64,000 nucleotides of DNA, from positions 20,868,660 to 20,932,659 of the forward strand of contig NC_087069.1 of NCBI RefSeq assembly GCF_963678635.1, read 5' to 3'. Numbering within the stretch: position 1 is the first letter of the stretch; every line of letters begins with the position of its first letter. The DNA comes from Symsagittifera roscoffensis. Lineage: Eukaryota > Xenacoelomorpha > Acoela > Convolutidae. The notes under the pieces are model-generated. The model was not told the origin of the DNA. It searched no databases and saw only the letters and a list, made by a program, of their open reading frames with translations. Of this stretch, positions 45,501-60,200 are shown in pieces. Position numbers and translations under genes: made by a program.

Positions 45501-46839
45501 TTTTAAGAAAAGTGAAAACAAATCGATTATAATGGATTTTCGTGGTCTATAATCTTGTTAATATAATCGATTCCCATGTTTTTTTTCAGACACCAAAATT
45601 GGACTAAAAATGGGAACAAAAATGGGGCCAAAACGAAAAGCATTATAATTCATTTTGAATCCATTGTAATGGACTTTATAATAAGTAGGAAATCACGTTA
45701 ATATGGATTTTTTTCCACTTTACTTTTGTTTCGCGCATTGTGCGAAATCACATTAAAAGTAGAAAATCACATTAAAATGGATTTTTTTCCACTTTGTTTT
45801 TCGCGCGTTGTGCAAAAAAGCCTTTCCCAGCTCAATAGAATTTACTCGCCTATTTTTTTACCCACAAAAAGTGCTGCTTCCTCTGATCAGGAGGCACAAT
45901 AATTGCTATATAAAAACTGACATAGAAAGAAAATACAGAAATTTGTTGCTTCAATAGGAATTTTAAACAAGTAAAAGAGTAACATCTTTGAAAGGGGTGA
46001 GTGTGTTCTTATCGTCCTCGGCCTTGCTTCTCGTCTCACATTAGATGTGAAACTTTTAAAGATGCGACTAAATCTTCGCAGAAGGTAAAAAAACACCCGC
46101 ATTTAAGAAAAGTGAAAACAAATCGATTATAATGGATTTTCGTGGTCTATAATCTTGTTAATATAATCGATTCCCATGTTACTTTCAGACACCAAAATTG
46201 GACTAAAATGGGAACATAAATGGGGCCAAAACGAAAAGCATTATAATTCATTTTGAATCCATTGTAATGGACTTTATATTAAGTAGGAAATCACCTTAAT
46301 ATGGATTTTTTCCACTTTTGTTTCGCGCATTGTGCAAAATCACATTAAAAGTAGAAAATTACATTAAAATGGATTTTTTTCCACTTTGTTTTTCGCGCGT
46401 TGTGCAAAAAAGCCTTTCCCAGCTCAATAGAATTTACTCGCCTATTTTTTTACCCACAAAATGTGCTGCTTCCTCTGATCAGGAGGCACAATAATTGCTA
46501 TATAAAAACTGACATAGAAAGAAAATACAGAAATTTGTTGCCTTAATAGCAATTTTAAACAAGTAAAAGAGTAACATCTTTAAAAGAGTTGAGTGTGTTC
46601 ATATCGTCCCCGGCGTTGCTTCTCGTCTCACATTAGATGTGAAACTTTTAATGATGCGACCAAATCTCTGCAGAAGGTAACAAAAACACCCGCATTTAAG
46701 AAAAGTGAAAACAAATCGATTCTAAAGGAGTTTAGTGGTCTATAATTTTGTAAAAATAATCGATTCACCCCTTTTAAAAAATTAACATCTTTGAAAGGGG
46801 TGAGTGAGTTCTTATCGTCCCCGGCCTTGCTTCTCGTCT

Positions 46840-47400
46840 CACATTAGATGTGAAACTTTTCAAGATGCCACTAAATCTCCGCAGAAGGTAAAAAACACCC
46901 GCATTTAAGAAAAGTGAAAACAAATCGATTATAATGGATTTTCGTGGTCTATAATCTTGTGAATATAATCGATTCCCATGTTACTTTCAGACACCAAAAT
47001 TCGACTAAAAATGGGAACAAAAATGGGGCCAAAACGAAAAGCATTATAATTCATTTTGAATCCATTATAATGGACTTTATAATAAGTAGGAAGTCACATT
47101 AAAATGGATTTTTTCCACTTTTTTTTTCGTTTCGCGCATTGTGAAAAATCACATTGAAAGTAGAAAATCACATTAAAATGGATTTTTTTCCACTTTATTT
47201 TTTGCGCGTTGTGCGAAAAAGCCTTTCCCAGCTCAATAGAATTTACTCGCCAATTTTTTTACCCACAAAATGTGCTGCTTCCTCTGATCAGGAGGCACAT
47301 TAATTGCTTTATCAAAACTTACATCGAAAGAAAATACAGAAATTTGTTGCCTTAATAGCAATTTTAAACAAGTAAAAGAGTAACATCTTTAAAAGAGTTG
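46840..47400. repeat. Divergent patch in copy 2 resembling unit 27,600-28,160
   Basis: At the 18,433-bp offset this patch should match 28,407-28,967. Instead it carries GAAACTTTTCAAGATGCC, GGAAGTCACATTAAAATGG and CACTTTTTTTTTCG, which match 27,608-28,160. From about 47,402 the normal offset resumes. The pattern fits gene conversion or a crossover between neighbouring units. Confidence 0.7.
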
Positions 47401-50400
47401 AGTGTGTTCATATCGTCCCCGGCGTTGCTTCTCGTCTCACATTAGATGTGAAACTTTCAAAGATGCGACTAAACCTCCACAGAGGGTAACAAAAACACCC
47501 GCATTTAAGAAAAGTGAAAACCAATCGATTATAATGGATTTTCATGGTATATATTGTTGTAAATATAGTCGATTCATCCCTTTTAAAAAATTAACATCTT
47601 TGAAAGGGGTGAGTGTGTCTTATTGTCCACGGCCTTGCTTCTCGTCTCACATTAGATGTGAAAGTTTTAAAAATGCGACTAAATCTCCGCAGAAGGTAAA
47701 AAAACACCCGCATTTAAGAAAAGTGAAAACAATTCGATTATAATGGATTTTCGTGGTCTATAATTTTGTGAATATAATCGATTCCCATGTTACTTTCAGA
47801 CACCAAAATTGGACTAAAAATGGGAACAAAAATGGGGCCAAAACGGAAAAGCATTATAATTCATTTTGAATCCATTGTAATGGACTTTATAGTAAATAGG
47901 AAATCACATTAATATGGATTTTTTTCCACTTTACTTTTGTTTCGCGCATTGTGCAAAATCACATTAAAAGTAGAAAATCACATTAAAATGGATTTTTTTT
48001 CCACTTTGTTTTTCGCGCGTTGTGCAAAAAGCCTTTCCCAGCTCAAAAGAATTTACTCGCCTATTTTTTTACCCACAAAATGTGCTGCTTCCTCTGATCA
48101 GGAGGCACATTAATTGCTATATATAAACTGACATAGAAAGAAAATACAGAAATTTGTTGCTTCAATAGGAATTTTAAACAAGTGAAAGATTAATTTCTTT
48201 AAAAGGGGTGAGTGTGTTCATATCGTCCCCGGCGTTGTTTCTCTGCGTTGTCACATTAGATGTGAAAGTTTTAAAAATGCGACTAAATCTCCGCAGAAGG
48301 TAAAAAAACACCCGCATTTAAGAAAAGTGAAAACAAATCGATTATAATGGATTTTCGTGGTCTATAATCTTGTGAATATAATCGATTCCCATGTTACTTT
48401 CAGACACCAAAATTGGACTAAAAATGGGAACAAAAATGGGGCCAAAACGGAAAAGCGTTATAATTCATTTTGAATCCATTGTAATGGACTTTATAATAAG
48501 TAGGAAATCAAATTAATATGGATTTTTTTCCACTTTACTTTTGTTTCGCGCATTGTGCAAAATCACATTAAAAGTAGAAAATCACATTAAAATGGATTTT
48601 TTTCGACTTTGTTTTTCGCGCGTTGTGCAAAAAAGCCTCTCCCAGCTCAAAAGAATTTACTCGCCTATTTTTTTACCCACAAAATGTGCTGCTTCCTCTG
48701 ATCAGGAGGCACATTAATTGCTATATATAAACTGACATAGAAAGAAAATACAGAAATTTGTTGCTTCAATAGGAATTTTAAACAAGTAAAAAAGTAACAT
48801 CTTTGAAAGGGGTGAGTGTGTTCTTATTGTACACGGCCTTGCTTCTCGTCTCACATTAGATGTGAAAGTTTTAAAAATGCGACTAAATCTCCGCAGAAGG
48901 TAAAAAAACACCCGCATTTAAGAAAAGTGAAAACAAATCGATTATAATGGATTTTCGTGGTCTATAGTCTTGTAAAAATAATCGATTTCCATGTTACTTT
49001 CAGGCACCAAAATTGGACTAAAAATGGGAACAAAAATGGGGCCAAAACGAAAAGAATTATAATTCATTTTGAATCCATTGTAATGGACTTTATAATAAGT
49101 AGGAAATCACATTAAAAAGGATTTTTTTTCCACTTTATTTTTGTTTCGCGCGTTGTGCAAAATCACATTAAAAAGAGAAAATCACATTAAATTGGTTTTT
49201 TTTCCACTTTGTTTTTCACGCGTTGTGCAAAAAAAGCCTTTCCCAGCTCAATAGAATTTACTCGCCTATTTTTTTACCCACAAAATGTGCTGCTTCCTCT
49301 GATGAGGAGGCACATTAATTGCTATATAAAACTGATATCGGAAAAAAAATACATAAATTTGTTGCCTAAATAGAAATTTTAAACAAGTGAAAGATTAGCA
49401 TCTGTAAAAGGGGTGAGTGTGTTCATATCGTCCCCGGCGTTGCTTCTCGTCTCACATTAGATGTGAAACATTTAAAGATGCGACTAAATCTCCGCAGAAG
49501 GTATAAAAACACCCGCATTTCAGAAAAGTGAAAACAAATTGGTTATAATGGATTTTCGTGGTCTATAATCTTGTAAAAATAATCGATTCCCATGTTACTT
49601 TCAGGCACCAAAATTGGACTAAAAATGGGAACAAAAATAGGGCCAAATCGAAAAGTATTATAATTCATTTTGAATCCATCGTAATGGACTTTATAATAAG
49701 TAGGAAATCACATTAAAAAGGATTTTTTTTCATTTTATTTTTGTTTCGCGCTTTGTGCAAAATCACATTAAAAGTAGAAAATCACATTAAATTGGTTTTT
49801 TTTTCTACTTTGTTTTTCGCGCGTTGTGCAAAAAAAGCCTTTCCTAGCTCAATAGAATTTACTCGCTTATTTTTTTATCCACAAAATGTGCTGCTTCTTC
49901 AGATCAGGAGGCACATTAATTGCTATATAAAAACTGACATAGAAAGAAAATACAGAAATTTGTTGCTTCAATAGGAATTTTAAACAAGTACATAAGTAAC
50001 ATCTTTAAAAGGGGTGAGTGTGTTCATATTGTCCCCGACGTTGCTTCTCGTCTCACATTAGATGTGAAAGTTTTAAAGATGCGACTAAATCTCCGCAGAA
50101 GGTAAAAAAACACCCGCATTTAAGAAAAGTGAAAACAAATCGATTATAATGGATTTTTGTGGTCTATAATCTTGTGAATATAATCGATTCCCGTGTTTCT
50201 TTCAGACACCAAAATTGGACTAAAAATGGGAACAAAAATGGGGCCAAAACGAAAAGCATTATAATTCTTTTTGAATCCATTGTAATGGACTTTATAATAA
50301 GTAGGAAATCACATTAAAAAGGATTTTTTTTCCACTTTGTTTTTGTTTCGCGCGTTGTGCAAAATCACATTAAAAGTAGAAAATCACATTAAATTGGTTT

Positions 50401-53400
50401 TTTTTCCACTTTGTTTTTCGCGCGTTGTGCAGTAAAAGCCTTTCTCAGCTCAATAGAATTTACTCGCCTATTTTTTTACCCACAAAATGTGCTGCTTCCT
50501 CTGATCAGGAGGCACATTAATTGCTATATAAAAACTGACATAGAAAGAAAATACAGAAATTTGTTGCTTCAATAGGAATTTTAAACAAGTACAAACGTAA
50601 CATCTTTAAAAGGGGTGAGTGTGTTCATATCGTCCCCGGCGTTACTTCTCGTCTCACATTAGATGTGAAAGTTTTAAAGATGCGACTAATTCTCCGCAGA
50701 AGGTAAAAAAACACCCGCATTTAAGAAAAATGAAAACAAATCGATTATAATGGATTTTCGTGGTCTATAATCTTGCGAATATAATCGATTCCCATGTTAC
50801 TTTCAGACAACAAAATTGGACTAAAAATGGGAACAAAAATGGGGCCAAAACGAAAAGCATTATAATTCATTTTGAATCCATTGTAATGGACTTTATAATA
50901 AGAAGGAAATCACATTAAAAAGGATTTTTTTTCCACTTTATTTTTGTTTCGCGCATTGTGCAAAATCACATTAAAAGTAGAAAATCACATTAAATTGGTT
51001 TTTTTTCCACTTTGTTTTTCGCGCGTTGTGCAAAAAAAGCCTTTCCCAGCTCAATAAAATTTACTCGTCTGTTTTTTTACCCACAAAATGTGCTGCTTCC
51101 TCTGATCAGGAGGCACAATAATTGCTATATAAAAACTGACATAGAAAGAAAATACAGAAATTTGTTGCTTCAATAGGAATTTTAAACAAGTACAAAAGTA
51201 ACATCTTTAAATGGGGTGAGTGTGTTCATATCGTCTCCGGCGTTGCTTCTCGTCTCACATTAGATGTGAAAGTTTTAAAGATGCGACTAAATCTCCGTAG
51301 AAGGTAAAAAAACACCCGCATTTAAGAGAAGTGAAAACAAATCGATTATAATGGATTTTCGTGGTCTATAGTCTTGTAAAAATAATCGATTCCCATGTTA
51401 CTTTCAGACACCAAAATTAGACTAAAATAGGAACAAAAATGGGGCCGAAACGAAAAGCATTATAATTCATTTTGAATCCCTTGTAATGGACTTTATAATA
51501 AGCAGGAAATCACATTAAAAATGATTTTTTTTCCACTTTATTTTTGTTTCGCGCGTTGTGCAAAATCACATTAAAAGTAGAAAATCACATTAAATTGTTT
51601 TTTTTCCACTTTGTTTTTCGCGCGTTGTGCAAAAAAAGCCTTTCCCAGCTCAAAAGAATTTCCTCGCCTATTTTTTTACCCACAAATTGTGCTGCTTCCT
51701 CTGATCAGGAGGCACATTAATTGCCCTATAAAACTGATATCGAAAAAAATACAGAAATTTGTTGCCTAAATAGCAATTTTAAACAAGTGAAAGATTAGCA
51801 TCTGTAAAAGGGGTGAGAATGTTCATATCGTACCCGGCGTTGCTTCTCGTCTCACATTAGATGTTAAACTTTCAAAGATGCGACTAAACCTCCACAGAGG
51901 GTAACCAAAACTCCCGCATTTAAGAAAAGTGAAAACCAATCGATTATAATGGATTTTCATGGTATATATTGTTGTAAATATAATCGATTCATCCCTCTTA
52001 AAAAATTAACATCTTTGAAAGGGGTGAGTGTGTTCTTACCGTCCTCGGTCTTGCTTCTCGTCTCACATTAGATGTGAAAGTTTTAAAGATGCGACTAAAT
52101 CTCCGCAGAAGGTAAAAAAACACCCGCATTTAAGAAAAGTGAAAACAAATCGATTATAATGGATTTTTGTGGTCTATAATCTTGTGAATATAATCGATTC
52201 CCATGTTTCTTTCAGACACCAAAATTGGATTAAAAATGGGAACAAAAATGGGGCCAAAACGAAAAGCATTATAATTCATTTTGAATCCATTGTAATGGAC
52301 TTTATAATAAGTAGGAAATCATATTAAAAAGGATTTTTTTTTCCACTTTATTTTTGTTTCGCGCTTTGTGCAAAATCACATTAAAAGTAGAAAATCACAT
52401 TAAATTGGTTTTTTTCCACTTTGTTTTTCGCGCGTTGTGCAAAAAAAGCCTTTCCCAGCTCAATAGATTTTACTCGCCTATTTTTTTACCCACAAAATGT
52501 GCTGCTTCCTCTGATCAGGAGGCACATTAATTGCTATATAAAAACTGACATAGAAAGAAAATACAGAAATTTGTTGCTTCAATAGAAATTTTAAACAAGT
52601 ACAAAAATAACATCTTTAAAAGGGGTGAGTGTGTTCATATCGTCACCGGCGTTGCTTCTCGTCTCACATTAGATGTGAAAGGTTAAAGATGCGACTAAAT
52701 CTCCGCAGAAGGTAAAAAAACACCCGCATTTAAGAAAAGTGAAAACAAATCGATTATAATGGATTTTCGTGGTCTATAATCTTGTAAAAATAATCGACTC
52801 CCATGTTACTTTCAGACACCAAAATTGGAATAAAACGGGAACAAAAATGGGGCCAAAACGAAAAGCATTATAATTCATTTTGAATCCATTGTAATGGACT
52901 TTATAATAAGTAGGAAATCATATTAAAAAGGATTTTTTTTCCACTTTATTTTTGTTTCGCGCTTTGTGCAAAATCACATTAAAAGTAGAAAATCACATTA
53001 AATTGGTTTTTTTCCACTTTGTTTTTCGCGCGTTGTGCAAAAAAAGCCTTTCCCAGCTCAATAGAACTTCCTCGCCTATTTTTTTACCCACAAAATGTGC
53101 TGCTTCCTCTGATCAGGAGGCACATTAATTGCCCTATAAAACTGATATCGAAAAAAAAATACAGAAATTTGTTGCCTAAATAGCAATTTTAAACAAGTGA
53201 AAGATTAGCATCTGTAAAAGGGGTGAGAATGTTCATATCGTACCCGGCGTTGCTTCTCGTCTCACATTAGATGTGAAAGTTTAAAGATGCGACTAAATCT
53301 CCGCAGAAGGTAAAAAAACACCCGCATTTACGAAAAGTGAAAACAAATCGATTATAATGGATTTTGTGGTCTATAATCTTGTAAAAATAATCGACTCCCA

Positions 53401-54084
53401 TGTTACTTTCAGACACCAAAATTGGAATAAAATGGGAACAAAAATGGGGCCAAAACAAAAAGCATTATAATTCATTTTGAATCCATTGTAATGGACTTTA
53501 TAATAAGTAGGAAATCATATTAAAAAGATTTTTTTTTCCACTTTATTTTTGTTTCGCGCTTTGTGCAAAATCAAATTAAAAGTAGAAAATCACATTAAAT
53601 TGGTTTTTTTCCACTTTGTTTTTCGCGCGTTGTGCGAAAAAAGCCTTTCCCAGCTCAATAGAATTTCCTCGCCTATTTTTTTACCCACAAATTGTGCTGC
53701 TTCCTCTGATCAGGAGGCACATTAATTGCCCTATAAAACTGATATCGAAAAAAATACAGAAATTTGTTGCCTAAATAGCAATTTTAAACAAGTGAAAGAT
53801 TAGCATCTGTAAAAGGGGTGAGAATGTTCATATCGTACCCGGCGTTGCTTCTCGTCTCACATTAGATGTGAAAGTTTTAAAGATGCGACTAAATCTCCGC
53901 AGAAGGTAAAAAAACACCCGCATTTAAGAAAAGTGAAAACAAATCGATTATAATGGATTTTTGTGGTCTATAATCTTGTGAATATAATCGATTACCATGT
54001 TTCTTTCAGACACCAAAATTGGACTAAAAATGGGAACAAAAATGGGGCCAAAACGAAAAGCATTATAATTCATTTTGAATCCAT

Positions 54085-54275
54085 TCTAATGGACTTTATA
54101 ATAAGTAGGAAATCACATTAAAAAGGATTTTTTTTCCACTTTATTTTTGTTTCGCGCGTTGTGCAAAACCACATTAAAAGTAGAAAATCACATTAAATTG
54201 GTTTTTTTCCACTTTGTTTTTCGCGCGTTGTGCAAAAAAAGCCTTTCCCAGCTCAATAGAATTTACTCGCCTATT
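54085..54275. repeat. Second divergent patch in copy 2
   Basis: Against the matching 35,650-35,840 this stretch differs at eight or more places in about 190 bases (CCATTCTAATGG against CCATTGTAATGG, CGCGCGTTGTGC against CGCGCTTTGTGC, AAACCACATT against AAATCAAATT, TTTACCCAC against TTGAGCCAC), while both flanks match almost fully. Another unit such as 38,030-38,090 contains the CCATTCTAATGG version. Confidence 0.65.
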
Positions 54276-57200
54276 TTTTACCCACAAATTGTGCTGCTTC
54301 CTCTGATCAGGAGGCACATTAATTGCTATATAAAAACTGACATAGAAAGAAAATACAGAAATTTGTTGCTTCAATAGGAATTTTAAACAAGTAAAAGAGT
54401 AACATCTTTGAAAGGGGTGAGTGTGTTCTTATCGTCCCCGGCCTTGCTTCTCGTCTCACATTAGATATGAAAGTTTTAAAGATGCGACTAAATCTCCGCA
54501 GAAGGTAAAAAAAACACCCGCATTTAAGAAAAGTGAAAACAAATCGATTATAATGGATTTTCGTGGTCTATAATCTTGTGAATATAATCCATTTCCCATG
54601 TTACTTTCAGACAACAAAATTGGACTAAAAATGGGAACAAAAATGGGGCCAAAACGAAAAAAATTATAATTCTATTTGAATCCATTGTAATGGACTTTAT
54701 AATAAGTAGGAAATCACATTAAATGGATTTTTTTCCACTTTACTTTTGTTTCGGGCATTGTGCAAAATCACATTAAAAGTAGAAAATCACATTAAAATGG
54801 ATTTTTTTCCACTTTGTTTTTCGCCGTTGTGCAAAAAAGCTTTTCCCAGCTCAAAAGAATTTACTCGCCTATTTTTTTACCCACAAAATGTGCTGCTTCC
54901 TCTGATCAGGAGGCACAATAATTGCTATATAAAAACTGACAAAGAAAAAAAATACAGAAATTTGTTGCTTCAATAGGAATTTTAAACAAGTAAAAGAGTA
55001 ACATCTTTGAAAGGGGTGAGTGTGTTCTTATCGTCCCCGGCCTTGCTTCTCGTCTCACATTAGATGTGAAAGTTTTAAAGATGCGACTAAATCTCCGCAG
55101 AAGGTAAAAAAACACCCGCATTTAAGAAAAGTGAAAACAAATCGATTATAATGGATTTTCGTGGTCTATAATCTTGTGAATATAATCGATTCCCATGTTA
55201 CTTTCAGACACCAAAATTGGAATAAAATGGGAACAAAAATGGGGTCAAAACGAAAAGCATTATAATTCATTTTGAATCCATTGTAATGGACTTTATAATA
55301 AGTAGGAAATCATATTAAAAAGATTTTTTTTTCCACTTTATTTTTGTTTCGCGCTTTGTGCAAAATCAAATTAAAAGTAGAAAATCACATTAAATTGGTT
55401 TTTTTCCACTTTGTTTTTCGCGCGTTGTGCAAAAAAAGCCTTTCCCAGCTCAATAGAATTTCCTCGCCTATTTTTTTACCCACAAATTGTGCTGCTTCCT
55501 CTGATCAGGAGGCACATTAATTGCCCTATAAAACTGATATCGAAAAAAATACAGAAATTTGTTGCCTAAATAGCAATTTTAAACAAGTGAAAGATTAGCA
55601 TCTGTAAAAGGGGTGAGAATGTTCATATCGTACCCGGCGTTGCTTCTCGTCTCACATTAGATGTGAAAGTTTAAAGATGCGACTAAATCTCCGCAGAAGG
55701 TAAAAAAACACCCGCATTTACGAAAAGTGAAAACAAATCGATTATAATGGATTTCGTGGTCTATAATCTTGTAAAAGTAATCGACTCCCATGTTACTTTC
55801 AGACACCAAAATTGGAATAAAATGGGAACAAAAATGGGGCCAAAACGAAAAGCATTATAATTCATTTTGAATCCATTGTAATGGACTTTATAATAAGTAG
55901 GAAATCATATTAAAAAGATTTTTTTTCCACTTTATTTTTGTTTCGCGCTTTGTGCAAAATCAAATTAAAAGTAGAAAATCACATTAAATTGGTTTTTTTC
56001 CACTTTGTTTTTCGCGCGTTGTGCAAAAAAAGCCTTTCCCAGCTCAATAGAATTTCCTCGCCTATTTTTTTACCCACAAATTGTGCTGCTTCCTCTGATC
56101 AGGAGGCACATTAATTGCCCTATAAAACTGATATCGAAAAAAAATACAGAAATTTGTTGCCTAAATAGCAATTTTAAACAAGTGAAAGATTAGCATCTGT
56201 AAAAGGGGTGAGAATGTTCATATCGTACCCGGCGTTGCTTCTCGTCTCACATTAGATGTGAAAGTTTTAAAGATGCGACTAAATCTCCGCAGAAGGTAAA
56301 AAAACACCCGCATTTAAGAAAAGTGAAAACAAATCGATTATAATGGATTTTTGTGGTCTATAATCTTGTGAATATAATCGATTACCATGTTTCTTTCAGA
56401 CACCAAAATTGGACTAAAAATGGGAACAAAAATGGGGCCAAAACGAAAAGCATTATAATTCATTTTGAATCCATTCTAATGGACTTTATAATAAGTAGGA
56501 AATCACATTAAAAAGGATTTTTTTTCCACTTTACTTTTGTTTCGGGCATTGTGCAAAATCACATTAAAAGTAGAAAATCACATTAAAATGGATTTTTTTC
56601 CACTTTGTTTTTCGCGCGTTGTGCAAAAAAGCTTTTCCCAGCTCAAAAGAATTTACTCGCCTATTTTTTTACCCACAAATTGTGCTGCTTCCTCTGATCA
56701 GGAGGCACAATAATTGCTATATAAAAACTGACAAAGAAAAAAAATACAGAAATTTGTTGCTTCAATAGGAATTTTAAACAAGTAAAAGAGTAACATCTTT
56801 GAAAGGGGTGAGTGTGTTCTTATCGTCCCCGGCCTTGCTTCTCGTCTCACATTAGATGTGAAAGTTTTAAAGATGCGACTAAATCTCCGCAGAAGGTAAA
56901 AAAACACCCGCATTTAAGAAAAGTGAAAACAAATCGATTATAATGGATTTTCGTGGTCTATAATCTTGTGAATATAATCGATTCCCATGTTACTTTCAGA
57001 CAACAAAATTGGATTAAAAATGGGAACAAAAATGGGGCCAAAACGGAAAAGCTTTATAATTCATTTTGAATCCATTGTAATGGACTTTATAACAAGTAGA
57101 AAATCACATTAATATGGATTTTTTTCCACTTTACTTTTGTTTCGCGCATTGTGCAAAATCACATTAAAAGTAGAAAATCACATTAAAATGGATTTTTTTC

Positions 57201-60200
57201 CACTTTGTTTTTCGCGCGTTGTGCAAAAAAGCCTTTCCCAGCTCAATAAAATTTACTCGCCTATTTTTTTACCCACAAAATGTGCTGCTTCCTCTGATCA
57301 GGAGGCACATTAATTGCTATATAAAACTGATATCGAAAAAAAAATACAGAAATTTGTTGCCTAAGTAGCAATTTTAAACAAGTGAAAGATTAGCATCTGT
57401 AAAAGGGGTGAGAATGTTCATATCGTACCCGGCGTTGCTTCTCGTCTCACATTAGATGTGAAAGTTTTAAAGATGCGACTAAATCTCCGTAGAAGGTAAA
57501 AACACCCGCATTTAAGAAAAATGAAAACAAATCGATTTTAATGGATTTTTGTGGTCTATAATCTTGTGAATATAATCGATTCCCATGTTTCTTTCAGACA
57601 CCAAAATTGGACTAAAAATGGGAACAAAAGTGGGGCCAAAACGAAAAGCATTATAATTCATTTTGAATCCATTGTAATGGACTTTATAATAAGTAGGAAA
57701 ACACATTAATATGGATTTTTTTCCACTTTATTTTTGTTTCGCGCATTGTGCAAAATCACATTAAAATGAGAAAATCACATTAAAATGGATTTTTTTCCAC
57801 TTTGTTTTTCGCGCGTTGTGCAAAAAAGCCTTTCCCAGCTCAATAGAATTTACTCGCCTATTTTTTTACCCACAAAATAGGCTGCTTCCTCTGATCAGGA
57901 GGCACATTAATTGCTGTATAAAAACTGACATAGAAAGAAAATACAGAAATTTGTTGCCTAAAAAGCAATTTTAAACAAGTGAAAGATTAATATCTTTAAA
58001 AGGGGTGAGTGTGTTCATATCGCCCCGGCGTTGCTTCTCGTCTCAAATTAGATGTGAAACTTTCAAAGATGCGACTAAACCTCCACAGAGGGTAACAAAA
58101 ACACCCGCATTTAAGAAAAGTGAAAACCAATCGATTATAATGGATTTTCATGGTATATATTGTTGTAAATATAATCGATTCATCCCTTTTAAAAAATTAA
58201 CATCTTTGAAAGGGGTGAGTGTGTTCTTATCGTCCCCGGCCTTGCTTCTCGTCTCACAATAGATGTGAAAGTTTTAAAGATGCGACTAAATCTCCGCAGA
58301 AGGTAAAAAAACACCCGCATTTAAGAAAAGTGAAAACAAATCGATTATAATGGATTTTCGTGGTCTATAATCTTGTGAATATAATCGATTCCCATGTTAC
58401 TTTCAGACAACAAAATTGGATTAAAAATGGGAACAAAAATGGGGCCAAAACGAAAAGCATTATAATTCATTTTGAATCCATTGTAATGGACTTTATAATA
58501 AGTAGGAAATCACATTAATATGGATTTTTTTCCACTTTACTTTTGTTTCGCGCATTGTGCAAAATCACATTAAAAGTAGAAAATCACTTAAAAATGGATT
58601 TTTTTCCACTTTGTTTTTCGCGCGTTTTGCAAAAAAGCCTTTCCCAGCTCAATAGAATTTACTCGCCTATTTTTTTACCCACAAAATGTGCTGCTTCCTC
58701 TGATCAGGAGGCACATTAATTGCTATATAAAAACTGATATCGAAAGAAAATACAGAAATTTGTTGCCTAAATAGCAATTTTAAACAAGTGAAAGATTAAT
58801 ATCTTTAAAAGGGGTGAGTGTGTTCATATCGTCCCCGGCGTTGCTTCTCGTCTCACATTAGATGTTAAACTTTCAAAGATGCGACTAAACCTCCACAGAG
58901 GGTAACCAAAACACCCGCATTTAAGAAAAGTGAAAACCAATCGATTATAATGGATTTTCATGGTATATATTGTTGTAAATATAATCGATTCATCCCTCTT
59001 AAAAAATTAACATCTTTGAAAGGGGTGAGTGTGTTCTTACCGTCCTCGGTCTTGCTTCTCGTCTCACATTAGATGTGAAAGTTTTAAAGATGCGACTAAA
59101 TCTCCGCAGAAGGTAAAAAAACAACCGCATTTAAGAAAAGTGAAAACAAATCGATTATAATGGATTTTCGTGGTCTATAATCTTGTAAAAATAATCGATT
59201 CCCATGTTACTTTCAGACTCCAAATTTGGACTAAAAATGGGAACAAAAATGGGGCCAAAACAAAAAGCATTATAATTCATTTTAAATCCAATGTAATGGA
59301 CTTTATAATAAGTAGGAAATCACATTAAAAAGGATCTTTTTTTCACTTTATTTTTGTTTCGCGCGTTGTGCAAAACCACATTAAAAGTAGAAAATCACAC
59401 TAAATTGGATTTTTTTTCCACTTTGTTTTTCGCGCGTTGTGCAAAAAAAAGCCTTTCCCAGCTCAATAGAATTTACTCGCCTAGTTTTTTACCCACAAAA
59501 TATGCTGCTTCCTCTGATCAGGAGGCACATTAATTGCTATATAAAACTGATATCGAAAAAAAAACAGAAATTTGTTGCCTAAATAGCAATTTTAAAAAAG
59601 TGAAAGATAAGCATCTGTAAAAGGGGTGAGAATGATCATATCGTACCCGGCGTTGCTTCTCGTCTCACATTAGATGTGAAAGTTTTAAAGATGCGACTAA
59701 AATTCCGCAGAAGGTAAAAAAAACACCCGCATTTAAGAAAAGTGAAAACAAATCGATTATAATGGATTTTCGTGGTCTATAATCTTGTGAATATAATCGA
59801 TTCTCATGTTACTTTCAGACACCAAAATTGGACTAAAAATGGGAACACAAATGGGGCCAAAACGAAAAGCATTATAATTCATTTTGAATCCATTGTAATG
59901 GACTTTATAATAAGTAGGAAATCACATTAATATGGATTTTTTTCCACTTTACTTTTGTTTTGCGCATTGTGCAAAATCACATTAAAATGAGAAAATCACA
60001 TTAAAAAGAATTTTTTTCCACTTTGTTTTTCGCGCGTTGAGCAAAAAAGCCTTTCCCAGCTCAATAAAATTTACTCGCCTATTTTTTTACCCACAAAATG
60101 TGGTGCTTCCTCTGATCCGGAGGCACATTAATTGCTATATAAAAACTGACATAGAAAGAAAATACAGAAATTTGTTGCTTCAATAGGAAATTTAAACAAG

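Larger units (their letters stand above)
28108..46540. repeat. Higher-order repeat, copy 1 (about 18.43 kb)
   Basis: This block of about 28 satellite units is followed directly by a near-identical second copy. Distinct landmarks recur at a constant offset: 28,220 and 46,652 (18,432), 30,278 and 48,714 (18,436), 36,471 and 54,906 (18,435), 45,300 and 63,735 (18,435). Neighbouring units inside the block differ from each other much more than each differs from its partner 18.4 kb away, which is the definition of a higher-order repeat. Smaller nested duplications of two to four units also exist inside. Confidence 0.9.
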
